In this document: positions 1-7,122 of the stretch, in pieces
Position numbering within the stretch: the first letter of the stretch is position 1
How the letters are laid out: each line of letters starts with the position of its first letter
Assembly (NCBI GenBank): GCA_009784995.1
Contig: WQXE01000052.1
Location: forward strand, 1-12,629
Direction: 5' to 3'
Length of the DNA: 12,629 nt
Origin: Treponema sp.
Lineage (GTDB): Bacteria > Spirochaetota > Spirochaetia > Treponematales > Breznakiellaceae
Notes under the pieces: generated by a model
Seen by the model: only the letters and a program-made list of their open reading frames with translations
Databases searched by the model: none
What the model was told of the DNA's origin: nothing
Position numbers and translations under genes: made by a program

Positions 1-22
1 AAAAACGCGCCGAAGCGCAAAA
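1..22 (-). terminator. Candidate intrinsic terminator with UUCG loop
   Basis: On the minus strand the sequence reads TTTT, GCGC, TTCG, GCGC, G, then TTTTT. This is a 4-bp all-GC stem closed by a C(UUCG)G tetraloop, extendable by one U-G wobble pair, and followed by a U run. UUCG loops are known to be very stable, which partly offsets the short stem. It lies about 150 nt downstream of the LUD gene stop, where the long leftward block would end. The U run touches the window edge, so its full length is not visible. The short stem keeps confidence moderate. Confidence 0.42.
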
Positions 23-62
23 GAGAATTATTCAAATTAACGCGGCATAATTAAGAGAATTA
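21..62. repeat. Pair of 10-bp direct repeats
   Basis: The 10-mer AAGAGAATTA occurs at 21-30 and again at 53-62, 22 nt apart, in the noncoding left end. The second copy lies just before repeat element A. It could be a relic of a small insertion or duplication, but two copies of an AT-rich 10-mer can also arise by chance. Confidence 0.3.
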
Positions 63-65
63 AAG

Positions 66-137
66 TCCGCGGATTTTCACGGATTAAATATAATCAACGT
101 TAATCTGCGTCGTACCGCAGGTACGCAATCCGCGGAT
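66..137. repeat. Noncoding degenerate repeat element A
   Basis: This noncoding stretch is built from variants of two phrases: one like TCCGCGGATT/CACGGATTAA and one like TTAATCTGCGT. The element begins with GTCCGCGGAT and ends with the palindrome ATCCGCGGAT (about 128-137). Inside it, 111-125 forms a perfect hairpin with stem CGTACC/GGTACG and loop GCA. No reading frame with recognisable content crosses it. The 1-170 region otherwise holds only the terminator candidate and the 10-bp repeat pair. Similar CGCGGATT/CACGGATT phrases recur as dispersed elements in many environmental bacterial genomes; that is recollection and has not been searched. The element sits downstream of the LUD gene and could affect the 3' end of its transcript. 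Confidence 0.55.
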
Positions 138-170
138 ACTTTATTTTCTGTACGTAAGATGGATTATACT

Positions 171-812
171 TCAAAGTCCCAGATCTTTTCCGATCAATAT
201 AACTTTTATTCTGCCTTCGGGTTTGCAAAAACGTGTCGTTACAAAAAATGAACAAATTGTATTCGGGCTAAGACAGTCGGCGCAAGTTCCGTTTTCGTTA
301 CAGGGGGTTTTTACAGAAGGAAACCTTTGAACGTTTAAAGGAGCCGCGATTGTTCTCGCGCGGGTGACGGCGTCTTCCAATGTTTTTACAACTTTGTTCA
401 TACCGCAAACAATAATTACCTGTTTGGGACCGTAAATCATCGCGGCGACTCTATTGCCGTTTCCGTCGATGTTAACAAGCTGGCCGTCTTCGCTTATCGC
501 GTTTGTGCCGCAAAGATAAGTGTCGCATAACAAAGAACGGCGCATTATTTCCGTTCGCTCTTCTCCTGTGGCGGCTTTATCCCTGTCCAGCAAATTAAAA
601 CCCTCTTTTTCAAGCCGCTGTAAAATACCAAGACCTGTCAATGTAAGTGAGCCACCCCAGGAAACCTGATGGTCTTTTGGGATAAGCGAAAATATTTTTT
701 CTGCCGCTTGCGATTCTTCGTCAAAATAATACGGATCAAAGCTTCGCTCTTTTAAAGCTTTTACGACCTTTGGAGCGAGTTTTGAATACCTTTGCTCTGA
801 TAGTGTTCTCAT
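171..812 (-). CDS. LUD-domain protein (lactate utilisation/YkgG-like)
   Basis: The 213-residue protein has the hallmarks of the LUD family (LutC/YkgG-like, formerly DUF1121). It shows SWGGSLTLTGLGI at about 51-63 and the motif from CGTNAI to DGNGNRVAAM at about 101-125. The family includes LutC, a subunit of the LutABC lactate oxidation complex, but many members stand alone with no known reaction. This copy has no LutA or LutB partner nearby. The C-terminal end carries five cysteines (171, 177, 180, 187, 196) in a CxxxxxCxxC...C...C layout that could bind a metal or an iron-sulfur cluster; this is inference. The ATG at 812 is the only sensible start, since the next Met is at about residue 90. 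No SD precedes it. It lies 33 nt after the MFS gene and may be read through from it or from its own promoter. Assignment to the family is firm, but the role is unknown. Confidence 0.87.
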   Translation of the reverse strand: MRTLSEQRYSKLAPKVVKALKERSFDPYYFDEESQAAEKIFSLIPKDHQVSWGGSLTLTGLGILQRLEKEGFNLLDRDKAATGEERTEIMRRSLLCDTYLCGTNAISEDGQLVNIDGNGNRVAAMIYGPKQVIIVCGMNKVVKTLEDAVTRARTIAAPLNVQRFPSVKTPCNENGTCADCLSPNTICSFFVTTRFCKPEGRIKVILIGKDLGL

Positions 813-818
813 GAAATA

Positions 819-849
819 AGTATATCAGAAAATTAAAAATAATTGTCAA
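819..849 (-). promoter_or_regulatory. Possible promoter of the LUD gene
   Basis: On the minus strand a perfect TTGACA (-35) at 849-844 is followed after 19 nt by TATACT (-10) at 824-819, which matches TATAAT in five of six bases. The 19-nt spacer is longer than the usual 17. The -35 box overlaps the stop codon of the MFS gene. A start site about 7 nt after the -10 would fall on or beside the ATG at 812, giving a leaderless mRNA, which agrees with the lack of an SD. In an AT-rich genome such matches can be chance. Confidence 0.38.
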
Positions 850-2102
850 TGCTCAGCGGAATGATCGTTTTCTTTACGGTAATAAATCAATGTAATAATA
901 ATTCCCGCCAACAAAAATACCATGTTCAAAACAAACGGCAGGTTTCTTGAAATATCGGAAAGGATACCGCCGATCCAGCCAAAAGGAGCGGCTATAGATA
1001 AAACAATCATAAACCTAATTGCCATAATTCTTGCTCTTTCCGCCGGGTTTACATAAAGTGAAATTAACGATTCAGATAACATTCCAAGTATACCAAGACC
1101 AAAGCCGTCAAAAACAAGCGAAAGAAAAAGTAATGGAAATTTAATTATTCCTTCAACAGGAACCGATAAAAGTAAACCTTGTCCGATAATATACGCCGCG
1201 AACCCAAGAAGAAGAGGCATTTTTAAAAGCCCCTTTGACAATCTGGGAATAACAAAAAATAAAAATACAATTGCCAAAACCGATCTAAAAACCATAAATA
1301 GCGGCAATAAAGAAGCTTCTACAAGAAGTTTTTTATTTACAATAATTTGCCAGAATGTACCGTTTATCATTCCTACTATTCCCGCTAAAGCCGCGATCAT
1401 AATGGCAAAAACCATTCCCTTTGAACGAAGAATAATTTTTAGAACATCACCGTAACCGCCGGCAAGTTCAAAAATATTTTTATTTTTTGTTTCAAGCATT
1501 CTGTTTCTTCCAATTCCTGTTTCTCTTGATACAAGATAAAGAATCAAGATTTTTAACGACATCAAAATAAAAGCGTTAATAAAAAGAATTCTAATGGCGG
1601 GAACAAGGGTTAATTTTGAAATTAATATCGATGAAATCGGAGCGAAAAAAGCGGAAAATTGACCAAAAGCGATAATGATAGAAAATATTTTTGTTGTTTG
1701 TTTTTTTTCGGCGTCTTCGATTAAAAGACATGTCCATGAATTAGATGTAACGGCAGTCGCTCCGTTTAAAAGAGCCGCGATAAAAAAGAAAGTAAAACCT
1801 TGAGCGTTAAACCAAATTAAACTTGGAATACTCCACGCGATAATATCAAAAATAGCTGTCGCGTTTCTTCTTCCCATTTTATCGGTAACAGGACCGCTGA
1901 AAAAAGAAAAAACAATCTGCGAAATCATATTGATGGTAACAATAAAACCTATTCGGGTATCGGTTAATCCCAAAGCCAGCATAAAAACAGAAAGGTAGGG
2001 CATACACAAATTCATGGAAAGTCCCCAAAGAGGTTCTGTGTAAACACAAGCTCTGGGGTTTCCTTTTAAATTTTTTAAAGTAGAAAATAATGAATCTGAC
2101 AT
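846..2102 (-). CDS. MFS transporter, 12-helix type
   Basis: The 418-residue protein is almost entirely hydrophobic helices. It has the major facilitator motif A between helices 2 and 3 (GPVTDKMGRRNA, about 70-81, with D74, G77, R78 and R79). A hydrophilic central loop at about 194-213 (TGIGRNRMLETKNK) separates two six-helix halves. A second charged stretch at about 352-360 (NPAERARIM) fits a repeat of motif A in the second half. It should be a secondary transporter in the inner membrane. The substrate cannot be told from sequence; drug efflux and sugar or metabolite transport are all possible. The ATG at 2102 is 6 nt after the stop of the propeller lipoprotein gene, so it is probably co-transcribed with that gene. 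Only a weak AGG lies upstream. The family is certain and the substrate unknown. Confidence 0.88.
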   Translation of the reverse strand: MSDSLFSTLKNLKGNPRACVYTEPLWGLSMNLCMPYLSVFMLALGLTDTRIGFIVTINMISQIVFSFFSGPVTDKMGRRNATAIFDIIAWSIPSLIWFNAQGFTFFFIAALLNGATAVTSNSWTCLLIEDAEKKQTTKIFSIIIAFGQFSAFFAPISSILISKLTLVPAIRILFINAFILMSLKILILYLVSRETGIGRNRMLETKNKNIFELAGGYGDVLKIILRSKGMVFAIMIAALAGIVGMINGTFWQIIVNKKLLVEASLLPLFMVFRSVLAIVFLFFVIPRLSKGLLKMPLLLGFAAYIIGQGLLLSVPVEGIIKFPLLFLSLVFDGFGLGILGMLSESLISLYVNPAERARIMAIRFMIVLSIAAPFGWIGGILSDISRNLPFVLNMVFLLAGIIITLIYYRKENDHSAEH

Positions 2103-2108
2103 ATATTT

Positions 2109-3383
2109 TTAAAAAACCTGTTCCAAAACATAAAAGACACTTTTATCTGTGCCAAATATAATTCTTTTTCCCGCTATAACAGGAGCGGAAAGAATGCAAC
2201 CTTCGGTTTCCATTTGCCATAAAAGCCTTCCGTCCCTAGCGGAGACGCAGACAAATTTCGGCGGATTATAATCGTCTCCTAGAAGACCAAAATAAACTCT
2301 GCCGTCCGCTATAGTCGGCGGGGAGCTTATGGGCATTTCAAAATTATGTTCCCATCTTAATTGACCGGTTCCAACATCAAAAGCGCGGGCAAGATTATCT
2401 CCTCCTGTAAATATAACTAAATCCCTCCATACAGCGGGCGCCATAAAATCGAGGATATTTAAGTTTCTAATAAAATAGTAATAAGTATCATCAAAGTCAG
2501 CAAAGTTTAGGATTCCATCAAGATAGTGCCGCCAAACCAACTGCCCGGTATGACGATTATACGCGTGATACCCAAGATACATTCCTTCCCAATAAAGATT
2601 CGCGGTTCCCATAAACATTAAATCTCCCTGTACGGCGGAAAACGAATACCAAATTGCATCCAAATCATAATAATCAAAGTACCAAAGAAATTCTCGTTTT
2701 TTTATATCATAAGGTCCAATTAATTCCACTCTTGGACCTGTCGCGAAATAAATTATTCCATCATTAATAAGAAATGTAAAATTATACCAGCCGGGGTTTT
2801 CGATTCGAAATTGTTCTACACCCTGCGGGGAGAGAAAATAAAACGCGTCAGCGTCCCCGACAAATATAATGTAATCTTCGTAACGCTGTACCTGTGAATT
2901 GATTTGACTTCCTATTTGAAAATTCCAAACCTCTTTTCCGGTTTGTAAACAAAGAGCGTAAAGCTTTCCGTCTTTACAGCCAAAGTAAACATGATCTTTA
3001 TCGGCATAGGGAACTGAATTAATTTCGGCTCCGCTTTTAAATACCCATCGCATAAAACCGCTTTCTACATCTAACGCGTAAAAGTTTCCGTCATCGGAAC
3101 CAAAAAATATTGTGTCACCGATTACAACCGGCGGATTAAGAGATCGAATACTGTTATCTCCGCTTTGAAGATTAATTTTCCAGCGTATTCCAAGCGGCGG
3201 AGTGACGCGTGTATAACTGACTCCCCGCCCGCCTTCGCCGCGAAATGTAATCCAGTCGTTGTTACGAGCGCAAGAAGTAAATGAAATAATACCGAAAAAA
3301 ATAATACACAAGATAATCACACGGAGGCACAAAGGCGCTGAGAACACGGAGTAATATAATATGTTGGGTTTAACATTCATCAT
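2109..3383 (-). CDS. PQQ-like beta-propeller lipoprotein
   Basis: The 424-residue protein begins with a hydrophobic segment (about 21-36, IILCIIFFGIISF) ending in FTSC. This is a permissive lipobox with Cys38 as the lipidated residue, so it is predicted to be anchored at the membrane surface. The rest is made of beta-propeller blades of the PQQ/BamB type, for example GDTIFFGSDDGNFYALDVESG (89-109), DHVYFGCKDGKLYALCLQTGKEVW (130-153) and GRVYFGLLGD...ARDGRLLW (361-389). Such propellers often scaffold protein complexes; nothing here proves PQQ binding or catalysis. ATG 3383 overlaps the transglutaminase stop as ATGA, with AAGGGGG 11 nt upstream; a second ATG follows at 3380. Residues 12-22 are encoded by a short repeat element, so the n-region of the signal peptide is unusual. 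A TTG start within that region, giving MCLRVIILC, is an alternative. Confidence 0.85.
   Translation of the reverse strand: MMNVKPNILYYSVFSAPLCLRVIILCIIFFGIISFTSCARNNDWITFRGEGGRGVSYTRVTPPLGIRWKINLQSGDNSIRSLNPPVVIGDTIFFGSDDGNFYALDVESGFMRWVFKSGAEINSVPYADKDHVYFGCKDGKLYALCLQTGKEVWNFQIGSQINSQVQRYEDYIIFVGDADAFYFLSPQGVEQFRIENPGWYNFTFLINDGIIYFATGPRVELIGPYDIKKREFLWYFDYYDLDAIWYSFSAVQGDLMFMGTANLYWEGMYLGYHAYNRHTGQLVWRHYLDGILNFADFDDTYYYFIRNLNILDFMAPAVWRDLVIFTGGDNLARAFDVGTGQLRWEHNFEMPISSPPTIADGRVYFGLLGDDYNPPKFVCVSARDGRLLWQMETEGCILSAPVIAGKRIIFGTDKSVFYVLEQVF
3319..3351. repeat. Degenerate 8-nt repeat element B inside the lipoprotein gene
   Basis: The plus strand reads as successive units close to GCACRGAG: ACACGGAG, GCACAAAG, GCGCTGAG, AACACGGAG. 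The period is 8 to 9 nt. It falls in the region encoding residues 12-22 of the lipoprotein (SVFSAPLCLRV), immediately before the hydrophobic core of the signal peptide. Phrases such as CACGGAGGCAC are, to my recollection, common as dispersed elements in unrelated bacterial genomes. The reading frame is kept open through it. Confidence 0.6.
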
Positions 3384-5794
3384 AAGTATGCAAGCCCCCT
3401 TAAACTGATTAAGCGTTTAATGACATGATGTAAACCACGGCGGCGGGTGGACTTAAGTATGTTTTGATATTCTTGCCATAATAAATTAAGTTTTTCATTC
3501 ATTTCAATCGGATCATTAAACTGGCGCCATCGTAATTCCGAATACAAATCCGCGAATTTTTTTAAATACGGATTTTCTTTAGTTTCAATACTAAATTCTT
3601 CCCTTTGCGCTCTTTGCGTCCTTTGCGTCTTTGCGAGAACTCTTCTTTCAAAAAATAATTCATTATATTCATGAGCTGTTTTGGATGCGGGTTTTATCGG
3701 CTGACCATCCGCGGCAAGGCGTGAAAGCAGCAGTAAGTACAAAAACCTCGCTCGAGTACGCGCGTTGTTCTTTTGATTTTTATAACCAATGTATAAAATC
3801 AATTCGCGTCCATAACGTAATACATATGCGCAAACAAAAGCAAAGATTACAAGAGCAATTATTACTCTTCCTACAGCCTGCCAGGGAAATTTTCTAATTT
3901 GCGATAAAGTGCGGTTATCAGAGAAAGTAGGAATTACTACATCCCAATTACTAAAATCACCGTCACCAACCGGAGGTATGGCAAAAGATGTCGATTCGAA
4001 ATCGAGCCAGCCATAATCGGGGATATAAAACTGTGTCCATGAATGACCGTGCAGGTTTGTTACCATGTATAAATCATCAAACGGGAACTGCTGTAAAACA
4101 GGAATCCTCGCGCGTAAATTCGCCAAACCTCTAAGATGCGCTTGAGTTTGAAGCCCTTCCGCCGCTAAATAACCAGTTACAACACGGGAAGGTATTCCCG
4201 CTATCCTTCCCAAAAGAGCCAGTGTATTTGAAAACTCAACACAATCGCCTTCTTTGGAATTAAAAAGAAAATCTTTTAAATCGGCAATGGAAGATTCATT
4301 ATCATAAAAAAGGTTATATTGAAAATCAGAAAAACCAACCAGTATAGCGATAATAGTTTCTAGATATGTTGAACGATTTGAACGCACAGGCTGTATTGTT
4401 TCTTCTTCATCTCCAAAAATTAATTTTAAATATTGATCATTATTAATAATAACTTCCCGGTTATTTCGCCAATTAGTTAATACATTATTTAAAAAGGTAG
4501 TAAACTCTTTTAGATCATCTTCTTCCAACGGCAGTTCAAGATAATGTGAAAGAGTATTTTTTTCACGTTCACTAAGTATGCGTGTTGGAGTATTAACAAG
4601 CATTAAAGGATCGCCCGCGTGAGTATATGAAACCACCTGATGAACAAAGCGCAAAGGACCTGAATCTTCATTTAATATTGTAGGATCAATTTCTACAGGA
4701 CGGTAAGGCAGATATTTATGGCTCAAAGTAGAAAGCGAAAACACTTCCTGTTTTTCTCTATTCATTTCAAATTCGCGGTAATCTGATTCATAATCGTTAT
4801 CAGACCATGTAATAAAAAACCTTTGATGCGCCAATTCGTTTAACGGTTCATTAAGACTTATAATAAAACCATATACAGGATCAAGCTGCCCCCGGTAATA
4901 TTCGCTCATATAAACCGGCTCTCTTTTTGAAGCGACAATTTTTACCATATATTGACGGTTATCGGAGGATCCCCCGCCCCTTCCCTGCCAATGTTGTTCA
5001 GGGATACCGCGCAATTCTCCGTTTCTGTTTTCACTGCGGGGAAGAGTTCTTCTGCCGCCGCCTCTTAAAGGAATACTACGATCTGTATCAGACGGACGAA
5101 TCCTTTCGGGTATTCTTTCCGGGACTAAATTTTCTACAATAATATTCCTTACAAAATCGGGCGGCAGAACAAAAAACGCGATAACAAGCGCCGCTAACGC
5201 CGCTAATATAAAAATTAATCCTTCTTTCCATATCTTAACAAAACTTTTATAAAAAAAGCATAAATAAATAATCACGCAATGGAATAAAAAAACAACCGCT
5301 GTCCAAACAAGAATAAATTGCGTTAAAGCGATACTCTGTCCCGCGATTTCTTCTCCCGAACGTGACAAAACCAAAAGACGCAAACATACCCATGTTAAAA
5401 AGAAAGGTTCAAGTGATGTCAGTTTAGTAAATTTAACGAACAACGGTGTTTGGTAAAATAATGAACGTTGAAATAAAAACATGGTAAATGTAAAACTAAT
5501 TAAACCAGCGGCAAAAAACTGAAGTAATCCAAAACCGCTCGCGCCTGCGATTAATGAAAATATAAACAATAAAATAAACGCGAGAATACATTTAAACAAT
5601 AATTTTATTTTATTCTCAGGAATAATGGCAAATAAAGCCATAAGAGGAATAACAATTAACCATTGTATAATACCGGTGTGATCAAAGGAAATTGAAATCC
5701 CGGGATGAATAAATATTAATACAATAACACTAAAATAAAGTAACAACCTTAAGATAAATAAAACTATAAACGGAATATTAATTAACTTTTTCAT
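3380..5794 (-). CDS. TgpA-like membrane transglutaminase
   Basis: The 804-residue protein has about seven hydrophobic segments in residues 1-210. An Arg/Gly-rich linker follows (about 224-280, with RGGGRR and GRGGGSS), then a globular region and a transglutaminase-like core. The likely catalytic triad is Cys518 (KEGDCVEFS), His584 (HGHSWTQFY) and Asp598 (GWLDFESTS). A further membrane helix (about 642-661) and a charged cytoplasmic tail complete it. The layout matches TgpA-type proteins (DUF3488, transglutaminase core, DUF4129-like tail), whose core faces the periplasm. The substrate is unknown; the activity could be protein cross-linking, amide hydrolysis or peptidase activity. The start ATG at 5794 overlaps the DUF58 stop (ATGA) and has TAAGG 7 nt upstream. 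Residues 720-734 (LAKTQRTQRAQREEF) are encoded by a 9-nt tandem repeat that looks inserted. Function as a transglutaminase-fold enzyme is well supported. Confidence 0.9.
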   Translation of the reverse strand: MKKLINIPFIVLFILRLLLYFSVIVLIFIHPGISISFDHTGIIQWLIVIPLMALFAIIPENKIKLLFKCILAFILLFIFSLIAGASGFGLLQFFAAGLISFTFTMFLFQRSLFYQTPLFVKFTKLTSLEPFFLTWVCLRLLVLSRSGEEIAGQSIALTQFILVWTAVVFLFHCVIIYLCFFYKSFVKIWKEGLIFILAALAALVIAFFVLPPDFVRNIIVENLVPERIPERIRPSDTDRSIPLRGGGRRTLPRSENRNGELRGIPEQHWQGRGGGSSDNRQYMVKIVASKREPVYMSEYYRGQLDPVYGFIISLNEPLNELAHQRFFITWSDNDYESDYREFEMNREKQEVFSLSTLSHKYLPYRPVEIDPTILNEDSGPLRFVHQVVSYTHAGDPLMLVNTPTRILSEREKNTLSHYLELPLEEDDLKEFTTFLNNVLTNWRNNREVIINNDQYLKLIFGDEEETIQPVRSNRSTYLETIIAILVGFSDFQYNLFYDNESSIADLKDFLFNSKEGDCVEFSNTLALLGRIAGIPSRVVTGYLAAEGLQTQAHLRGLANLRARIPVLQQFPFDDLYMVTNLHGHSWTQFYIPDYGWLDFESTSFAIPPVGDGDFSNWDVVIPTFSDNRTLSQIRKFPWQAVGRVIIALVIFAFVCAYVLRYGRELILYIGYKNQKNNARTRARFLYLLLLSRLAADGQPIKPASKTAHEYNELFFERRVLAKTQRTQRAQREEFSIETKENPYLKKFADLYSELRWRQFNDPIEMNEKLNLLWQEYQNILKSTRRRGLHHVIKRLISLRGLAYL
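3602..3635. repeat. 9-nt tandem repeat element C inside the transglutaminase gene
   Basis: The plus strand holds units CCTTTGCGC (3602-3610), TCTTTGCGT (3611-3619), CCTTTGCGT (3620-3628) and a partial CTTTGCG (3629-3635). The period is exactly three codons, so on the coding strand it gives TQR-TQR-AQR within residues 720-734 and does not break the frame. It lies in the predicted cytoplasmic tail, where an insertion is likely to be tolerated. CGCAAAGACGCAAAG-type repeats are, to my recollection, widespread dispersed elements in unrelated bacteria; no search was run. Confidence 0.72.
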
Positions 5795-7122
5795 TTAAAC
5801 GCCTTACTTGTTATTCCATATGAAAACGCGACTTGCGCGTAAAACATTTCTACCTTGTTTGCCTGAACACCAAGAGGTTTTATTTTTGGACGTTTCAGCC
5901 ACCCGGCGGGAATAGTTAAACCCATTTGTCCAAAATCGGAAATATGAAGAGTTTCTGTTTCTACTTTGCTGTTAACTTCAAACGGCTGAACAATAAAAAG
6001 AGTAACAGGTCTTGGATTACACGCGGTAATAAAAGCGGGTAGGGTTTTATCGCGGGCGGTAGAGAAAATATATAAATCTCCGGCACCGGGTTTAATCGCA
6101 GTCTCATACTGCGGCGGAAAAAATGAAATACCCGCGAGAGCATCCAGAAAAAGCTCAAGTTCATCCATGTTAGAAATTTCCCAACTGCCGTTCGCAGATC
6201 TTACATCAAAAATAAATGATGAGTTCTGTTCCAAAAGGCTTCTTATAAAATAAGTAAGCCGCGCTTTGGCTCGATCTAAAAGCCATAAACTTTCCAAAGA
6301 TACCAGCGAAGTTTCTTTTCTCTTTTTATTTTCAGAATCAAAAGAAGCGAAGTTTCGAAAGTGTACTTCAATTCTGCTTACCTTTTCCTGATTATCTGTA
6401 GAGATACGAGTAATTAGCGAATCGATTTTTTCTGAACTTTTCCAGTTTATGTCACGGTAACGATCGCCGGGTGTATATTCTCTCATGTAGTAGCGTTCAA
6501 TATCAGCGGCGGGTTTATTTCGCTTGTCTTCGGCTCCTGTCTGCGCGTTTATTTGTGTCTTTTTACCAAAACAAGGAGCGCTCCTTACATTCACAGTTCT
6601 ATGTTGAGTCTGTCCGCATGGAAAAGAAAAAAAACCAAAAATATCACGCAGTTTACAAAAGCCCTCTCCATGAAAAACTCCCGCCATTGGAAACTCCAGA
6701 GGTATTTGTGCCGATGTTTCTCTCCTTATAACAGATGTTTCAAGTGATACAATACATCTATTTTTATTTTCCGCCGCCAAACCGTCAGGATAAAAATGTC
6801 CTTGTAAATAATAATGTAATCTAAAAAATAAAGGAACAGAAACATTTAAACCTGTAACAATTGTTTGCTCATCATTGCAAGCAGTTAAAGGAGAAGGAGT
6901 TTTCCAATTGCTCTCTAAAGTTTTAAACTTTTTAGTTTTCCATATACCAATAACGGCAATGACAAGAAGTAAAAGAAGCGCCGTAGAGGAAATTACAATC
7001 TCATAGGAATTACGCGAAAGCAGGGAGCGAATTAACATGATTAAGGAAACAAAAAGAACGACCGCGCCCAACGGTGTAATGATTGGATTAAAGCGGGTTA
7101 AAATAAAGCCGCGTTTAAGCAT
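5791..7122 (-). CDS. DUF58-domain protein
   Basis: The 443-residue protein has two N-terminal membrane segments (about 14-33 and 41-61). The DUF58 signature follows at about 214-230 (REYTPGDRYRDINWKSS), then a region resembling the von Willebrand A-like fold of the family (about 248-308). DUF58 proteins are regularly encoded beside MoxR ATPases and are thought to be their partners or clients; no enzymatic role is established. The gene starts at ATG 7122, overlapping the MoxR stop as TAATG, with AGGA 6-7 nt upstream. Its own stop overlaps the transglutaminase start as ATGA. Both junctions indicate coupled translation in a fixed ratio. The N-terminal half (about 85-200) is a less conserved extracytoplasmic or peripheral domain. 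Family membership is clear and the function inferred only from neighbours. Confidence 0.9.
   Translation of the reverse strand: MLKRGFILTRFNPIITPLGAVVLFVSLIMLIRSLLSRNSYEIVISSTALLLLLVIAVIGIWKTKKFKTLESNWKTPSPLTACNDEQTIVTGLNVSVPLFFRLHYYLQGHFYPDGLAAENKNRCIVSLETSVIRRETSAQIPLEFPMAGVFHGEGFCKLRDIFGFFSFPCGQTQHRTVNVRSAPCFGKKTQINAQTGAEDKRNKPAADIERYYMREYTPGDRYRDINWKSSEKIDSLITRISTDNQEKVSRIEVHFRNFASFDSENKKRKETSLVSLESLWLLDRAKARLTYFIRSLLEQNSSFIFDVRSANGSWEISNMDELELFLDALAGISFFPPQYETAIKPGAGDLYIFSTARDKTLPAFITACNPRPVTLFIVQPFEVNSKVETETLHISDFGQMGLTIPAGWLKRPKIKPLGVQANKVEMFYAQVAFSYGITSKAFK

Noticed and set aside
3540..3575. Another copy of element A (AATCCGCGAATTT...ACGGATTTT)
   Set aside because: The match is loose, and the encoded residues (NPYLKKFADLYSELRW) look like normal sequence of the protein tail.
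3602..3635. Short tandem units considered as a CRISPR array
   Set aside because: The units are 9 nt with no spacers, far from CRISPR repeat length, and lie in a coding frame.
3631..3897. 88-residue plus-strand reading frame opposite the transglutaminase gene
   Set aside because: It starts inside repeat element C and runs antisense to the C-terminal tail; no support.
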